Shown one piece after another: positions 1 to 12,408 of a DNA stretch of 64,000 nucleotides (its first letter is position 1; each line of letters begins with the position of its first letter). Both the position numbers and the translations under genes were made by a program. Source of the stretch: Platycnemis pennipes (Eukaryota > Arthropoda > Insecta > Odonata > Platycnemididae); the NCBI GenBank assembly GCA_933228895.1, contig OW121857.1, forward strand, positions 2,418,001 through 2,482,000. The letters run 5' to 3'. The notes beneath the pieces were generated by a model, which saw only the letters and a list, made by a program, of their open reading frames with translations, was not told the DNA's origin and made no database searches.

Positions 1-187
1 ACAGAGCTACCACAATGCGCGCACATTTCACAGCGCTCTTTTTTTGATGCCTTTGATTTCATGTGCCGCCGCTGCACGTTGCCTGTTTGACAAGAGCAAA
101 CACAAGAACAATGGCTTCCTTAATCATCATTCATTTATGCGCATCCGTCAGTGCATTGTGGCCACTAACTTCTCTCTCCTCTTGCAG

Positions 188-297
188 ATCGAGCGCGCTT
201 CGAGGGATCCATCAAGTTGGCCAACGTGAGTCAAAGCCGCAACCTCCTCGCTAGCGCCACCCCTCCTCGGACGCTGGAGTTTGCGCTCGAAAAACAG
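188..297 (+). CDS. Exon 1 of the SEA-Ig gene: N-terminal part of the SEA domain
   Basis: The exon is preceded by a strong polypyrimidine tract ending CTCCTCTTGCAG and ends at CAG|GTGAGC. The first two bases complete a codon from an upstream exon (phase 1 intron), and the exon then reads 36 codons beginning RARFEGSIKLANVS and ending TLEFALEKQ. The pattern F-x-G-S-I-K-L, a short loop, then an amphipathic helix is the usual first strand and helix 1 of a SEA domain. One N-glycosylation sequon (NVS) is present. It ends in phase 0, matching exon 2. The exon is recognised by its continuity with exons 2 and 3 rather than by a single strong motif. An internal GTGAGT could act as an alternative donor (see separate entry). 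Confidence 0.75.
226..231 (+). promoter_or_regulatory. Possible alternative 5' splice site inside exon 1
   Basis: AAC|GTGAGT is a closer match to the consensus donor than the downstream CAG|GTGAGC at 298. Use of the inner site would give a 38-base exon. It removes 72 bases (24 codons) and leaves the phase at 0, so the frame into exon 2 is kept. The product would lose most of SEA helix 1. Confidence 0.35.
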
Positions 298-1159
298 GTG
301 AGCATCGCCTTCCGCCGCCGCGTCCGTTTCCGCTTCATCCCTGCTTTTCCGAGGACCTTTTTTTTCTTTACTCTCGAGCCTCGGCTCCCACAAATGGTTC
401 CGTCCTGCTGAACTGTGAATGCGTTTAACTTTCGAGTAGAGTCTATTAATTTTTCATGCTATCACTGACGGTGATTCTAGGGACAAATCGGAGTTTGTTG
501 CAACAATTAATACCCTCAAAGGATGTACGCGAGTTGTAGTTTTTTTCCCCTCTCCATCGTGTTGGGAGCATTCAAAATTTCAATGCCTCCTGTGAAGTCC
601 TTGATGAATAACGGGATTCTTTCATCATATGCCTTTGTTATACATATATTTGAATAAAATGTGGTGGCCCGGCTCACTCCAAACGCGTTCTGTTGCGGCC
701 AAGAGCTGCAACCAATTCTCCTTTGACGCCTTCCTGTGTTTTCCTGAGGGTGAATTTTCAATGCTTTGTATTCTTCCTGATCTCTCTCCCTTGATCATCG
801 CTGATTCCTTCTTGATACCCCATAAGGGTAGCGGCACCTCCAGTAGGATTTATTAGGCTAATCAAATTTTGAAACCATAAAACTATGTCAAATACTGTAA
901 TATTGTAATACTCCTTTTTATGAGAACTTCCTTAGCTATCGAAATTCTCATTCAATGTTATTTATACTAATAGCATTTTCTTCTGATAGCATTATTGTAA
1001 TTTTACTCCCACTCGCTGTATTTCCATGTGTTTTGCTTAAGATTTGTCTCCACAAAATCTGTTGAATACATTTTTTTGTTTATTTTTCATTTATGACTCA
1101 TCTACATAGTTCAAAGTTTTTCATCAATTTGACCCGTTTTTCAACCATAATGCTCGCAA

Positions 1160-1395
1160 AATATTTTAAAGGGGCAGTTGTGATAGTCAGGCGAAATTCG
1201 CTCTTCAAGGTTGCGGGTTGAATCCCTCCCAGGGCATGGATGTTGTATTTGGTTCAGGATTATGGTCTTAGGGTACACGATGCGGAACAGCCTGAGCCAT
1301 TAGAGTACCTTAATAACTAAGCTTACTAGTACTAAGGTTCGGATCAGATGGCAAAGTTACCCTTTCGCAAACCCCCATCTCCGCTACGGTTTGAA
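1160..1395 (+). repeat. Possible tRNA-derived SINE, diverged
   Basis: GCGGGTTGAATCCCTCCC near 1215 resembles an RNA polymerase III B box (GGTTCGANNCC) and is followed by GGGCATGGATGTTGTA, similar in place to the SINE copies at 22985 and 36640. No convincing A box or poly(A) tail is visible, so this could be chance resemblance or an old copy of another SINE family. Confidence 0.3.
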
Positions 1396-1504
1396 TTATA
1401 ACAATCTGTAAAAATTATTTATTTGAGGATTTCAATATTTATTTTATGTAGTTCTCTTTTTTTAATTTACTCTAAATATTTGGAGGGTGTACGTTACATT
1501 TTCT

Positions 1505-2233
1505 ACATGGGTTAATTTATGGAGGTTTGATCGTCTTTTTTTTAACAAATTTGACTTCCTTTTTTGGCCAACCATGCTCTAGAAAATAATCACAATTTTA
1601 ACTTTAAGGAAGCTAAACCGATAGATTTTGAATCAAACCTTCAGAAGAGGCTATTCAAAGAAACGGTCCACATCATAAAAACTCCTTCAGTTTGTAACCA
1701 TACATCGGATATAAAGAATTTAAGCAAAATGTATCATAATTTGATCTTCTATAACTAAGGTTTTTTTCCTCTGTATTATGTAGTGTTCTCCAGAATTTTA
1801 ATACGAATGTTTTTTATATTCGTAAAATATGTAATATACATTCGAAATTTGAAGTTACGATATATTCAATTGTTAATTTCATACTTTATACTGTTCATTT
1901 TAAATATTTTTATTTCATTCATTATATTTTTCAAACAAAATTTTATCTTGGTTTTCCATTTTGGTTTTGTTATTGATGTTGATTGTGTTACTAGGAGGAA
2001 GAGTTTGAATTTGTGTTACCATTGTCGCAGTAAGAAAGTTAATCCTTTGAGGTAATGAATTTATATTTGAAAACTTTTTTATCTTTGTAGTACTATAATT
2101 ATTACCAACTGCATTCCTTGCATTGTACTGTAGCTCTGAAGAAGCCTTAGTAATAAAAAGGCGAAACGCTGGCAACAAAAAGGAAGTCGAATTTCTTAAA
2201 AAAGACGACCAAACCTCCAGAAATTAACCTATG
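1505..2233. mobile_element. Foldback/MITE-like element with about 60-bp inverted ends
   Basis: The left end (1505-1566, starting ACATGGGTTAATTTATGGAG) is the imperfect inverted repeat of the right end (2171-2233, finishing CCAGAAATTAACCTATGT). Both contain GGAGGTTTG(A/G)TCGTCTTTTTT and GACTTCCTTTTT when read inward. The interior is very AT-rich with no credible gene. Just inside the right arm is a CTGAAGA-hairpin-GAAAC motif (2136-2167), also seen in other foldbacks of this window. No clear target-site duplication was found. The element class is not resolved; a Penelope-type or non-autonomous DNA element are both possible. Confidence 0.6.
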
Positions 2234-3034
2234 TATTATTAAAGTGGTCAATAACCATCCAAAGAAGTTACATGTCCTCCCCCGTCTGCCCCTTATCTGA
2301 AATAAATTCTTCAAGATTAGAAGTTGGTTAATGTCTTCGGTGTGTGGACAACGAATACAATGTACTTTTTGAAGGCACACTTCATTGTGAAGGAGGAGGA
2401 GAGGATAATCATATTTCACGGTAGAGTCCTAGCATTATGTTTATTCGTTAAATTCGCATACCATTGCAAAGGAAATTGAAACTTCAGATTTGGGGAATCA
2501 GAAAAGCAAATCTTAGTGCTGTCAGACGAGGCGCCCGGAGCGGGGTGGGCCCTGCTTTCTAGGAAATGTCTTGCATACCGGATTGCTCTTATCGACCGGA
2601 AAAATGCGAGGCTCTGGTTTGTGAGCAGATAAGTTTTTGATTTCTTGGTGCTTGACATCCATTGCAGACCGTCTATGTGCAGCACTTTTGTGCGACGGCT
2701 TGGTTTCTGGAAATAATGAGATAGAGGAAATTCCTCTGTCGGTGTTCGGGGATATGCCATCACGTTCTCCGGCCAACACAATTCCAAATGCTTGCCCAAG
2801 AGATCGCGGAGGGTTGCAATTCATTCCACCTCTCGATCAAGCGAAGCTATTTCTGTCTGACCGCCGCCGGGACTATTCCTCCCAGCCCCGCAAGGGACCG
2901 GATATTCGCCCTTCCGCTGATTTTCTTTGACCTAGCAATAAACGACGCAATACATTCAAGACTTTGGGCGTGACGTAGATTTTGAGGCGTATCTCCGACC
3001 AGTGATGACTCCTAATCGTGATTTATTTGTTGAC

Positions 3035-4110
3035 CCTAGATTTGTTGACTCCTGTTCCTTCTGTACATTAATGATAATTCTGTACATTAATAAGGTGGTA
3101 AAAAGTAAGCTTCGTCTATTTTCCGATGACGCAGTTGTGTACAGGGAAATTATAAGCCCAAACGGTAAATTAAATGATACCAAAACGAATATTTAAATGA
3201 TGATCTACAAGCAACGGAACATTGGTGTGATGCATGGCAGTTAGAATTAAATAAAAAAAAATTTGTGGTAATGAATTTTTGGAAAAAGAATAGTTCTCCT
3301 CCTACCACATACAAAATGTCTTGAATCCATTAAATATCTTAGAATAAAACTGACACATGATCTTTCCTGGGGTAAACAAATACGTGAAATAATGGGTCAA
3401 GCTAACCGTAAACTGGGATTCTTCAAAAGAGTACTGGGAAAATATGACGATCATATACGAGAAATCAGCTACTTTTCCCTTGTTAGACCTCATTTGGAAT
3501 ATGCTGCCAGTGTATGGGATCCCTACGAAATCGGTCTAAATAAAGAACTTGAACGTGTGCAGCGAAGATCGGCAAGATTTGTAAAGGGACGGTACGATAA
3601 CCTAATTATCGTAACCAGTCTATTAAATGAATTAAATTGGGAATCATTGTCAGATCGCAGGTTGAAATTTAGACTTAATCTCTTAAACAAATTCCAAGAC
3701 CATATTTTCATTGACGATGTTAAAAATATTTTGCGAACCCCAACTTACTATGGCAGACTGGACCATAATCATAAAATTAGAGAAATTTATTCCCGAACTG
3801 ATAGATTCAAAATGTTCTTTTTCCCTCGTACAATTAGAAATACGAATAACGGTAAATATGTCCAATCGGAGAGTAGCAATAGATAGCATTGGCATGTTGG
3901 TATGAGTACTTAAAGCTAACTCTACTAAATGAATGTTTTTGCATGTTTGCTTTGCAATTTCTATCTTTTTTAAATAATGAAGTTCTGACCAGTATATTAA
4001 TACTATTCCTTTTTTATGCATGATATGTAGTGCAAGTTTGGTGAAAAATCACCCCATGCCACACACCTTTGTGGTGGCTTGCAGGGTATTATGTCGATGT
4101 AGATATAGAT
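3035..4110 (+). mobile_element. Family B non-LTR retrotransposon, 5'-truncated and decayed (CR1/Jockey-like reverse transcriptase)
   Basis: Fragments of a reverse transcriptase ORF lie in shifting frames. Near 3100 the sequence reads LRLFSDDAVVYREI, the FADD-type catalytic box with A changed to S. It is followed by the thumb region near 3225 (ATEHWCDAWQLELN). An open stretch from about 3317 to 3886 then contains the typical retroelement phrase HLEYAASVWDP and RRSARFVKG. A deletion near 3315 shifts the frame. The 3' UTR follows and ends with CACACACCTTTGTGGTGGC and a GATGTAGATATAGAT tail. The same 3' end is found at 16605-16830 and inverted at 51586, which fixes the family. It is non-functional. 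The clade assignment between CR1 and Jockey is uncertain. Confidence 0.88.
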
Positions 4111-6689
4111 AAAGTTCTCAAGATGTGAAGAGGCGACAGAAATTATGGAAAATTATACAAGCGTTATCTTCTTCCCAAAAGTCAAAAACACTGTTCCGTA
4201 GAGAACAGGCTAGGATTTAGTGGAAAACGTTTCTCCGAATCGATGGTGTTTTTATGCACCCTTGCACCTTCTCCATCAATCTGTGTAGCATTCCTTCTTT
4301 CTCCTCCTTCCCTTAACTTCCCGTAGTAGTGTGCTCATTTAACCTTTGCCACTAATTTCCTACAGCAGCATCGTCTTTTCTTCTCGTCATTCTTTCTTCA
4401 TATCACTTCACGCTCAAATCACGCTGTCCTCCTTCTGTAGGGTATACATTTTCGAAACCCTGAAAGTGTACGTCCTCTCTCATCTTGGGTATTCAGGGGT
4501 TCTGCGTGCGTAAATCACTTAACAGCTGCAATTTTCAGAAAAATTAATGCAAATACTTCGTCCTACGTTCAAAAACCCTGCGTGTACCTTATCGTGCGAT
4601 CCTGCGCCGCACAAATCAATTAACTCATGTTTCAACACGAAGTGATTCAAATGGGGGAGTTGAATGACCCCCGAGAACCACGTGGGAGCGAACACCGGCT
4701 GCGTTTGCTACGATAACCCTGCCAGGGTAAGCCGGGGGCACAGCAGTGGGGACTGTTCGCCTATTAGTGTTTCCGCTCGGAGTGTTGATGACAACAGCTT
4801 CAGTTAAAGTGCTCGCCCAATAACGAGCTTCCTAAGTGTTTCAGTGCTTTTCGTGAGATCTCCTTCACCAGCGGAGATGAGTTAACACGAAATGGTTCAT
4901 AAAATGTATGGTCGCCAGCTTAATAGGCTCACTGATTGACGGCCTTTTTAATTGATGTGGCTTATATCTTCAAAAAAATTACTGATAGGCCAGATATTAC
5001 CTTAAGAGTCAAGCATTAAGCCTTTTCGGCAATTGCAATCATACCGCATAATTTCCCATTACCTTTAAATCTGGGGTTCATCGAAATTTACTGGTTTTAA
5101 CGACTTCAGTTACCGTCAGTTGGACTGATGCTCCTGATCATTATACCATTTGTAATGGACATTAACTATAATATGAAACTATTTCGCTTAGGCAATTGCC
5201 ATGCTCTGGTGCTTATTTGATTTTTTTAATATCTCGGTGCATCGAGTACATCGACACCCCTTTTCTTCGCGGGTATTCGGCATGGTCAAACATTGAAAAA
5301 TGGACAATGCGTGAAAACAGTAACTGATTCGTAAGCGCTCATAGCGCACTGTTTATCTCGCATCGCAGGAGTCACGGTGATTACTGTCTTGGCTCCCTGA
5401 TGTGCATACAATGATCAAATTCGTATCGATGAGTGTTTTACTGTTCCCCCTACCATTATCCCTCTTCGCACACGCCAGAGCTGTCGCCATTTGTCAAATG
5501 GCGTCCGAGTCCACAATTTTGACTTTAAGTCATGGCATTGACCAGTGAATCATTCTTGATGACCGATCGCATGTTGAAGCCGGCGGCGGCGCCAAGACGA
5601 GTGTGTTCCAGGGAATCGTGGAATGCAACGCGAGATTCTTAACCTTTTGCTGGGCATCGATAGAGATTGAAAATATCATCATTGGAGGATGTGCGGTGCT
5701 TGCAGCAGGGGGTGACAAAAGGCAGGGAATAGGACGCTCGGATAGCAGCAGATGATGAGGTATGTGGAAAAAGGATGCTTTTGACGACACGGAAGAATTG
5801 GAAATGCGTTCCACGGATTTGGGCGTGGGTGATATTTTTCAATAGGAAGGCGATGGGCTTATTCATGTGGAAGTCCTAATGTCCAAGTGAAAGTCGTAAT
5901 ATTGGTCGAGGCACCTTATAACGACGTCGTGTTCGAATTAAACCTGGATGTTTTGGATCATTCTTCGACGGAATCTTGAGCGGCGATGATGATAGTCGGC
6001 TTCGCTAATCGAGTTTCGGAAATTAAATAATCTCGTTTTGAAGCATATTTAAGATGGTTTAACTCTAATCTAATTATGATCACACGGTGTCGATCTCTCT
6101 CTCTGATTACCACCTTATGAAAAAGAAGAAAATTCTTATTCAGGTGATTCATGGATAAAATACATCTCCTCCATTCTAATCTTCATGCAATGGAACCTTG
6201 AGTAGCCTTCATTTGGTGTTAATCTTCGACGAAATAGTTTAAAATATAATTCACAGGCTACTCACAAAGTAATCCCTCGCGTTTTTTGCTGGAAAAGGCT
6301 AAATATATCCCGTTGCTAATTTATCAACGGGCTTGCCGTGAATTACTTTTCCCTTGGTGCTTGGTGGTGGTCTCTTCGCAGAGACGCTCGAGGAAAGCGC
6401 GCGTGACGAGAGAGAGAGAGATAGCCGTGACTCGGCGTGACCGAGGGCATCAAGGGTCGAAGGGCAAGGAGAGGGATGTGCCCAGGAGGTGTGCGTGAGT
6501 CCCAAGGGCCTCCCTTCAATTAACCAACTCCCCCGCCGCCGTCCTCCATTATGAATGATTCCCATCAAAGGTTGATGAAAGCATTAGCCTCGCAGTCCAT
6601 GAGGGGAGGATGAATAAATGAAGGCTTCTGCATTACGGAGCGATAACCGTATCCTGAAGCGGAACACGGTAGGCGCCAGCTGTGGGTGC

Positions 6690-6855
6690 GGAGGGGGTGG
6701 GAAATGGGGTGGGAACGGGGTGGGATAGGGGTGGGAACGGGGTGGGATAGGGGTGGGAACGGGGTGGGATAGGGGTTGTGAAGGGAGCGGGGAGGGGGTG
6801 GGAAGGGAGTGGGAAGGGGGCAGGAAGGGGGTGGGAATAGGGTGGAAAGGGGGAA
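6690..6855 (+). repeat. G-rich minisatellite
   Basis: Three perfect 22-bp units (GGGGTGGGAACGGGGTGGGA plus TA) occupy 6706-6771. Degenerate G-rich units with GGGGTGGGAA and GGGAAGGGGG cores flank them to 6855. Runs of three or four G separated by short spacers make G-quadruplex formation on the + strand plausible. Proline-rich reading frames on the minus strand are a by-product of the repeat. Confidence 0.9.
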
Positions 6856-9800
6856 TGGCGATAAGGATTCTTCCGCGGGTATCACTCTGGAACTCTTCGC
6901 TTTCGCCCAGCGCTGATTTAATTTTTCATAATTTCGTGCTCGAAACCCCCGTTATTAATTTTTATGGTTTCCGGAATATCTTGTGGTTTAGTGCAAGGAT
7001 TAGGATCCGTTTGGTCCTCTGCACCCTGGATAATGGAGAGCTATTTAACATTGGTCATATTTAACTTTTACTTCAGATTCCGATATGAAGAAGTACTTAA
7101 ATACTGGTCACGTGCTTAAAAGCAGAGTTAATCTTCGAATGATTTCTTTTGCTCTCACCGGCATTGCATTCATCACCAGTTTCGTCCTCGGCTCCCTATA
7201 AATATTCTTCCTAGTGACAAAAGAGCGAAAGCGATTGTGACGCCGTGTTGCATCACGGAGATTAATATTATGTGGAGCTCGTAGTAGACGATTATATCAG
7301 TGTGATATTTGAAGAAATTGCCTCCATAGAATGAACATGTGACTTCTGCGTCTCGTGACCTAATGGGCATTGTAACCAATCGGACATTATGCATCCGCCA
7401 TCTAGCGTAATCAGAGCATTCGTGGCCAAAGGCGAGATTCTCACTCATAACGGTCGACTCAATCTCGAAAGAAAAAGATTAGGAATACTGCATTAGAGAT
7501 ATATTCAATCAAAATGCCATTAATCATCTTAGTAATAAGTCGTCGTGATCGGCATTGCATTAAAAGGAAAGGTAACGTAACTAAAAGAGTCTCTTTGCAT
7601 GTAACTACTGCTAAGTAGAATGCATCACTCTTAAAGCGTTAAACATTATCCCAGTGAACTCAATGTAATTATTTTCCATATTTACGGAGAAAAATGAAAA
7701 TAACTAATACCTACTATCGACGATATATTTAATTAAGAAATGCTTTGTGTCACCGTCAAGAGATGTTTGCAATAATTCTCGAACACAGTTTTGAGAGTGA
7801 GGGAATTCTCATGATAGTTGATCGGACGGAAGATTTAGTGAGATAGGAAGGAGATAGGGTGAAAAGAGTGAGATATCTTTGCTGATGGTAAAGTGAGGTT
7901 GATTTGAAGACTAAGAGAATGGACCTATTACTGCCTCGATTTAAGACAACCGTGTTCAAGGGGTTTGAATGTCAGATGAACCACAAAGAACTGTTCTTTT
8001 GATATTGCAGTCTGTGCTTTAATTTTCGGAGTGGTCTCTGAGTTGCCAGCTTTTTTCTTTTTGGTGCTCTCTCTTTCGCTTTCTCTCGTGCACTATGGCG
8101 AACAATTAAAGTTTTTTCGGAGTTTTATCAACATTTTTCAGTAATTGAATAAATAATGCACCTGCATAATTTCTTGGGCGTGAAGATATTTGTGTTAGTT
8201 TCCTGTGAATTCTTTATGAAAAATGCAAGGCGTCTTCATCTATTTGGTAAAGCGATTCCATCTTTAGTTGTGCAAGTGACTAGCAGTAGAACATGGAAGG
8301 TAACACTATTTATTCGATGAATTTCAGTGAATGAAAGGAAAAAATGTGATTCAGTAAAGTTATTATGATTGAGTGAGTTAATCGATGTACAGTGCAACGC
8401 TGACATTGCCTGTGATGGCAAAATTCGTACAAAAGTTGCCAAATTTAAGCTGGTATGGTGCATAAATTTCTGTATTTGAGGTTTTCTGTCTATTTTTAGC
8501 ATTTTCAGCAATAATTCAGGTATAATCGAAATTTTTACCATCTTCGCTTTCAAATTCGAGTGGTGTTAAATTTTAAAATTAGAATTTTACAATTTTCAAG
8601 GGCGGAGCAGGATAAGGGCTTGTGACAGGTCCCCGTATTTTGTAATTTTCCATTAAACCCCTATCAAAAATGATGAAGGTGTATTCAGGTATTATGGTGT
8701 TCATTAAATTTTGGGTAATTAATGGGAAAGGGTTTGTTGAGAATTTTGAGGAAATTTAAAATCATTTCGGTGTCGTGAATTCATGTCGAGCAAAGCGACA
8801 TGCAAATGTATGGTAAGGAAAAAAGTCTCATGTGTGGGGCTTTTCGTGATAAACATGTGTTTGACGAACATTTACCGTGTCAATCAAATTCACATTCCGG
8901 TTTCGATATAAATGGCCGATGCATTATGCGGGGGCTTCATTCCTCGAAATAAAGTGATAGTTTCTTAAACTATTTATATTTCCTGTCACTAGAAATTTAA
9001 TGATAATATCCTGTGTATGATTTATATACATTATCAATGAAATTCTTTGAGGGTGAACGCAAGCTTTTGGGAAAGAAATGTATTGGTACAAAGTAGAAGT
9101 TTTTACGATCGCTGCATCGAATTTATGTTCTTGTTCATTTAAAACTTAGGAACAACTGGAGGAGTTCGATTATCAAAAGGTGCGTAGAATAATGTAGGCC
9201 AATGGAAATGTTGTAAGTGGACCAGGTTTTTTCTAAACGGATCAACATATATGATGTATGTATACTGAATAGTTTTAAATATCACGAGGGTCGCACTTCA
9301 GATCCAGAGAGATAATAGACTGAAGTGAACCCACTCATCTGTGTGTGTAGCGTGTCAACTTTCTGAAGCCAATTTTTCCGCTCCAATAAACTTGTCACAG
9401 GGAGTAAGGTTAGAGTTAGAGTAAGTGCTTTGGCCTGCACATTATTTTGCATCGTAAACTTGATTTATGCTTAAATTTGGGATGTTATGATATTTACAAA
9501 TATCGCTCATCATTCCGTGACACATGATTTAAAGGTCCATATATTGATTTTGTATCAATTATTGCTGAAAACCTCTGACTGTTGATATCCTATTTCTTTG
9601 ATTTCTTCAGAGGACTATGTAAATGTTAAGGAATGCCTACTTTTATGTAGTGAAAACTGCAAGATAGCTTCCATGTCCCCTTTTTGAGATGGAATGTAAG
9701 TAGACGAGTAAGTAGTACCGACTGAAGACGTAAAGTAGTGCTGTAGTAGCATGGAAGACGGAGGCTCTTCCTTCTTATGTGGTAGTACATTCTAAAATGT

Positions 9801-9950
9801 ATGTGGCAGAAAAATTTATTTCTTTGTGAAGCAGTGTGATTTAATGAGCATAATCAGCTCCAATAAATTTCAAATGAATCCACTCATTCTTGCCGCATAT
9901 ATTTATTTTCTTTCACCCTCCTGTAAAGCCATTTGAAAAAAGAGCCGACC

Positions 9951-9982
9951 GATTTGCTAAGATAGTCGTATCTTAGCAAATC
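9951..9982. repeat. Perfect 14-bp inverted repeat (hairpin)
   Basis: GATTTGCTAAGATA and its exact reverse complement are separated by GTCG. A second small inverted pair (CCGTC...GACGG) follows at once. No element boundaries are seen. It could be an insertion footprint or a local hairpin. Confidence 0.85.
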
Positions 9983-12373
9983 CGTCAGATGCCAGACGGC
10001 AATATCAGGGAAAATGTTGAGGAGTGGTGAATGTAGGACTTGTTACGAACTCCTCCAAGGCGTGAGACATTCATATTAATTCCTGCCACATTACTATACT
10101 CGTATGTGACGGCCGTAATTCATTCCCGCCATGTTGCTGCATATTGGTGGCTGTTACCAGGCAGGTGTAGAGCGGTCCTTTGGCCTCACTGGATGATTTT
10201 CAATAAATCAACAGCAGATCTGGATGTTTTAAGGCTCTCCTGAGCGTGTCTGGCAGTTGCAATGCGTCTCTTCCACCTATTCTTTTCGAAATGGGATTCT
10301 TCAAGTAGCAATGTGCTCTATTGGTCCAAAAAGTAATTGAATGTGTAGAAATCGCATTCTCATTGCCACGTGACTCGAAGAACTATGCGAGCTGTGCATT
10401 TGATTTCCAAAGTTAAGGTATTCGAAGCATTTTATTTTTAGCTTGTTACGCTTAGGTCTTCTAATTTATTTTTGTTTATTCAATTCTCCGTCAAGATTTT
10501 TCATTCAGTTAGCTATCAGATTAGAGTTAGGGGTTAACATAAAATCTTATTCACGTTGGTGTTCTTACACTCTTTTTGCTTCGCTTTGACTTCCTAATAC
10601 GGTCAGAGTGTTTTATCTCGCAGATGAGCCGATATGCCTGGAGAGTGCCTTCCCTTGGTCGACTGAGAATGTTCTGTAATCTCAGCCACCGAAATAGTGC
10701 TTTAAGCGTTATTGCACGTTGTTATTTTTTTTGGTTTCCTGTATTGAAGCTGAAAGTCTGAAAAACTGAAGACCTTTGATCTGATTATGCCTGAAAACAT
10801 AATTTTGGATTTGGGCAAAATAATTTATCACCTTTTTATGAGTTGGAAAGACTCCCAATTTGTGTAATCATGAAAGAAATTCAGTTGCATTTATGAGATT
10901 ATCAAGGACTATACTTAAAGGGATAGATATTCCTTTGTTGATTCATTACATAAGGATAGAACTGCATCTTATTCAGCTAGAATCCAAATACTCACTAGCT
11001 CGGAAATCAGTAATTGACCTATGTGTAAACCTAACTTGGTTCATGATCCATGATGTAAAAATCCAATAGCAAGTCCATGCTGTACAATTGCATTGAATGA
11101 GTCTGCTCTAGTGTAAACAACAACTTTACCCGTATTTGTAATGCTAATTTGAGTTTTAGAGGAAAATAACTAAGTCAGTCTAACTCAGCTGTGTACATAA
11201 ATCTCCAACGAGGAAACATATTCATATGCTTAATATTTTTCTCTTTGTTTAAATAACCAATTTTGCTGTCATTTATTTCACCTACTAATTCAGCATTAAC
11301 TGTACTAGCAAATTCTTAAAAATTTTCATTATTTATGCTTAACATATGTGATAATGCTTATGCTAGTACAACGAAGCATACGTGCGATGCTCAAGCTTGG
11401 CTGAGTGTAATATATATGTCAGAGAGTTTCTACCTCATCGCTACCTTTTATAAAATCGAAATTTGTTCAAAAAATTGATCTAGCTTTCTTCCTGAGTTTC
11501 TGTTAACTACAACCTGTGTTTGAGTTTCTTATATAACTTATTGTTTGTATCGCAAACATTCTTTCAGTGACTTTCAGTTCATTTTAAATTCTTTGAAACA
11601 ATGATGAAAACACCTTGAAACACGTTAATGTGATGTTTTTTCGAAAAAAGCAAACGGGTGGCGGATATACGAGTCTGTTGATCGGTTCGCCGTGCAATTT
11701 ATGGTAGAAAGGCAGTTTTAACAAATGAAATTCCGGCAAGACTGTAGTCTTTTAACGACAAATAACACAACGAAACTTGTAACTGCTAGTCACGATTCAA
11801 AATCAAAGCAACTTCGTAAGCATCGTCGACGGTTACGCTCGATACGAGCTACGCTTCCTCCCGTTACGTATTCATCATTAATTTATAAGGGATCATACAA
11901 TGTGCCTCTTCTTCCATGTCGTACTTTCGCAAATAGGTTTTTTCGCGAAGAGGTAAATTTTACGAAAGAGTTACTGAGAACTCATGCCTCTATTTCATTA
12001 TCAGTACGAGGAATTGTCGCTATTTTTCGTCGAGACATCTTCGAGCATACGCCGAGATTTGACCCGCCGAGTTTGACAAGTTACACCTTTCGAAAGAGGA
12101 AACAGATTTTAATGCAGTAAAGTGTATGGTACAGAATGGATATTTCTGCATTTATTTATGTAAATGAATTTCTTGTCACACGTGTTAGATAAATTTTTAC
12201 GAAAATTGATTTGGACTAGAAAGGTTTTCGTGACTTAAAAACGGAATGCCAAAAATCGCATTCTTTATATTTTGTTAGCCGTCGTCATGGTAATTTGAAA
12301 TTCCAACTAAATGAAGCCAATGATGAATCTATTTATTTCAAATATTTAAAAGTTAATATGAAAACGTACAAGC

Positions 12374-12408
12374 TTACTATGAATCTACTAGTAGTAGTTT
12401 CATAGTAA
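12374..12408. repeat. Short nested palindrome
   Basis: TTACTATGAA at 12374-12383 pairs exactly with TTCATAGTAA at 12399-12408. The loop contains the self-palindrome CTACTAGTAG. Function unknown. Confidence 0.75.

Noticed and set aside
6299..6885. Proline-rich minus-strand open frames
   Set aside because: They are translations of the G-rich minisatellite.
11725..12120. 131-codon + strand open frame, rich in Arg/Ser/Thr
   Set aside because: No recognisable motif or domain and no neighbouring exon pattern. Length is within chance for 64 kb in six frames, so not reported as a gene.
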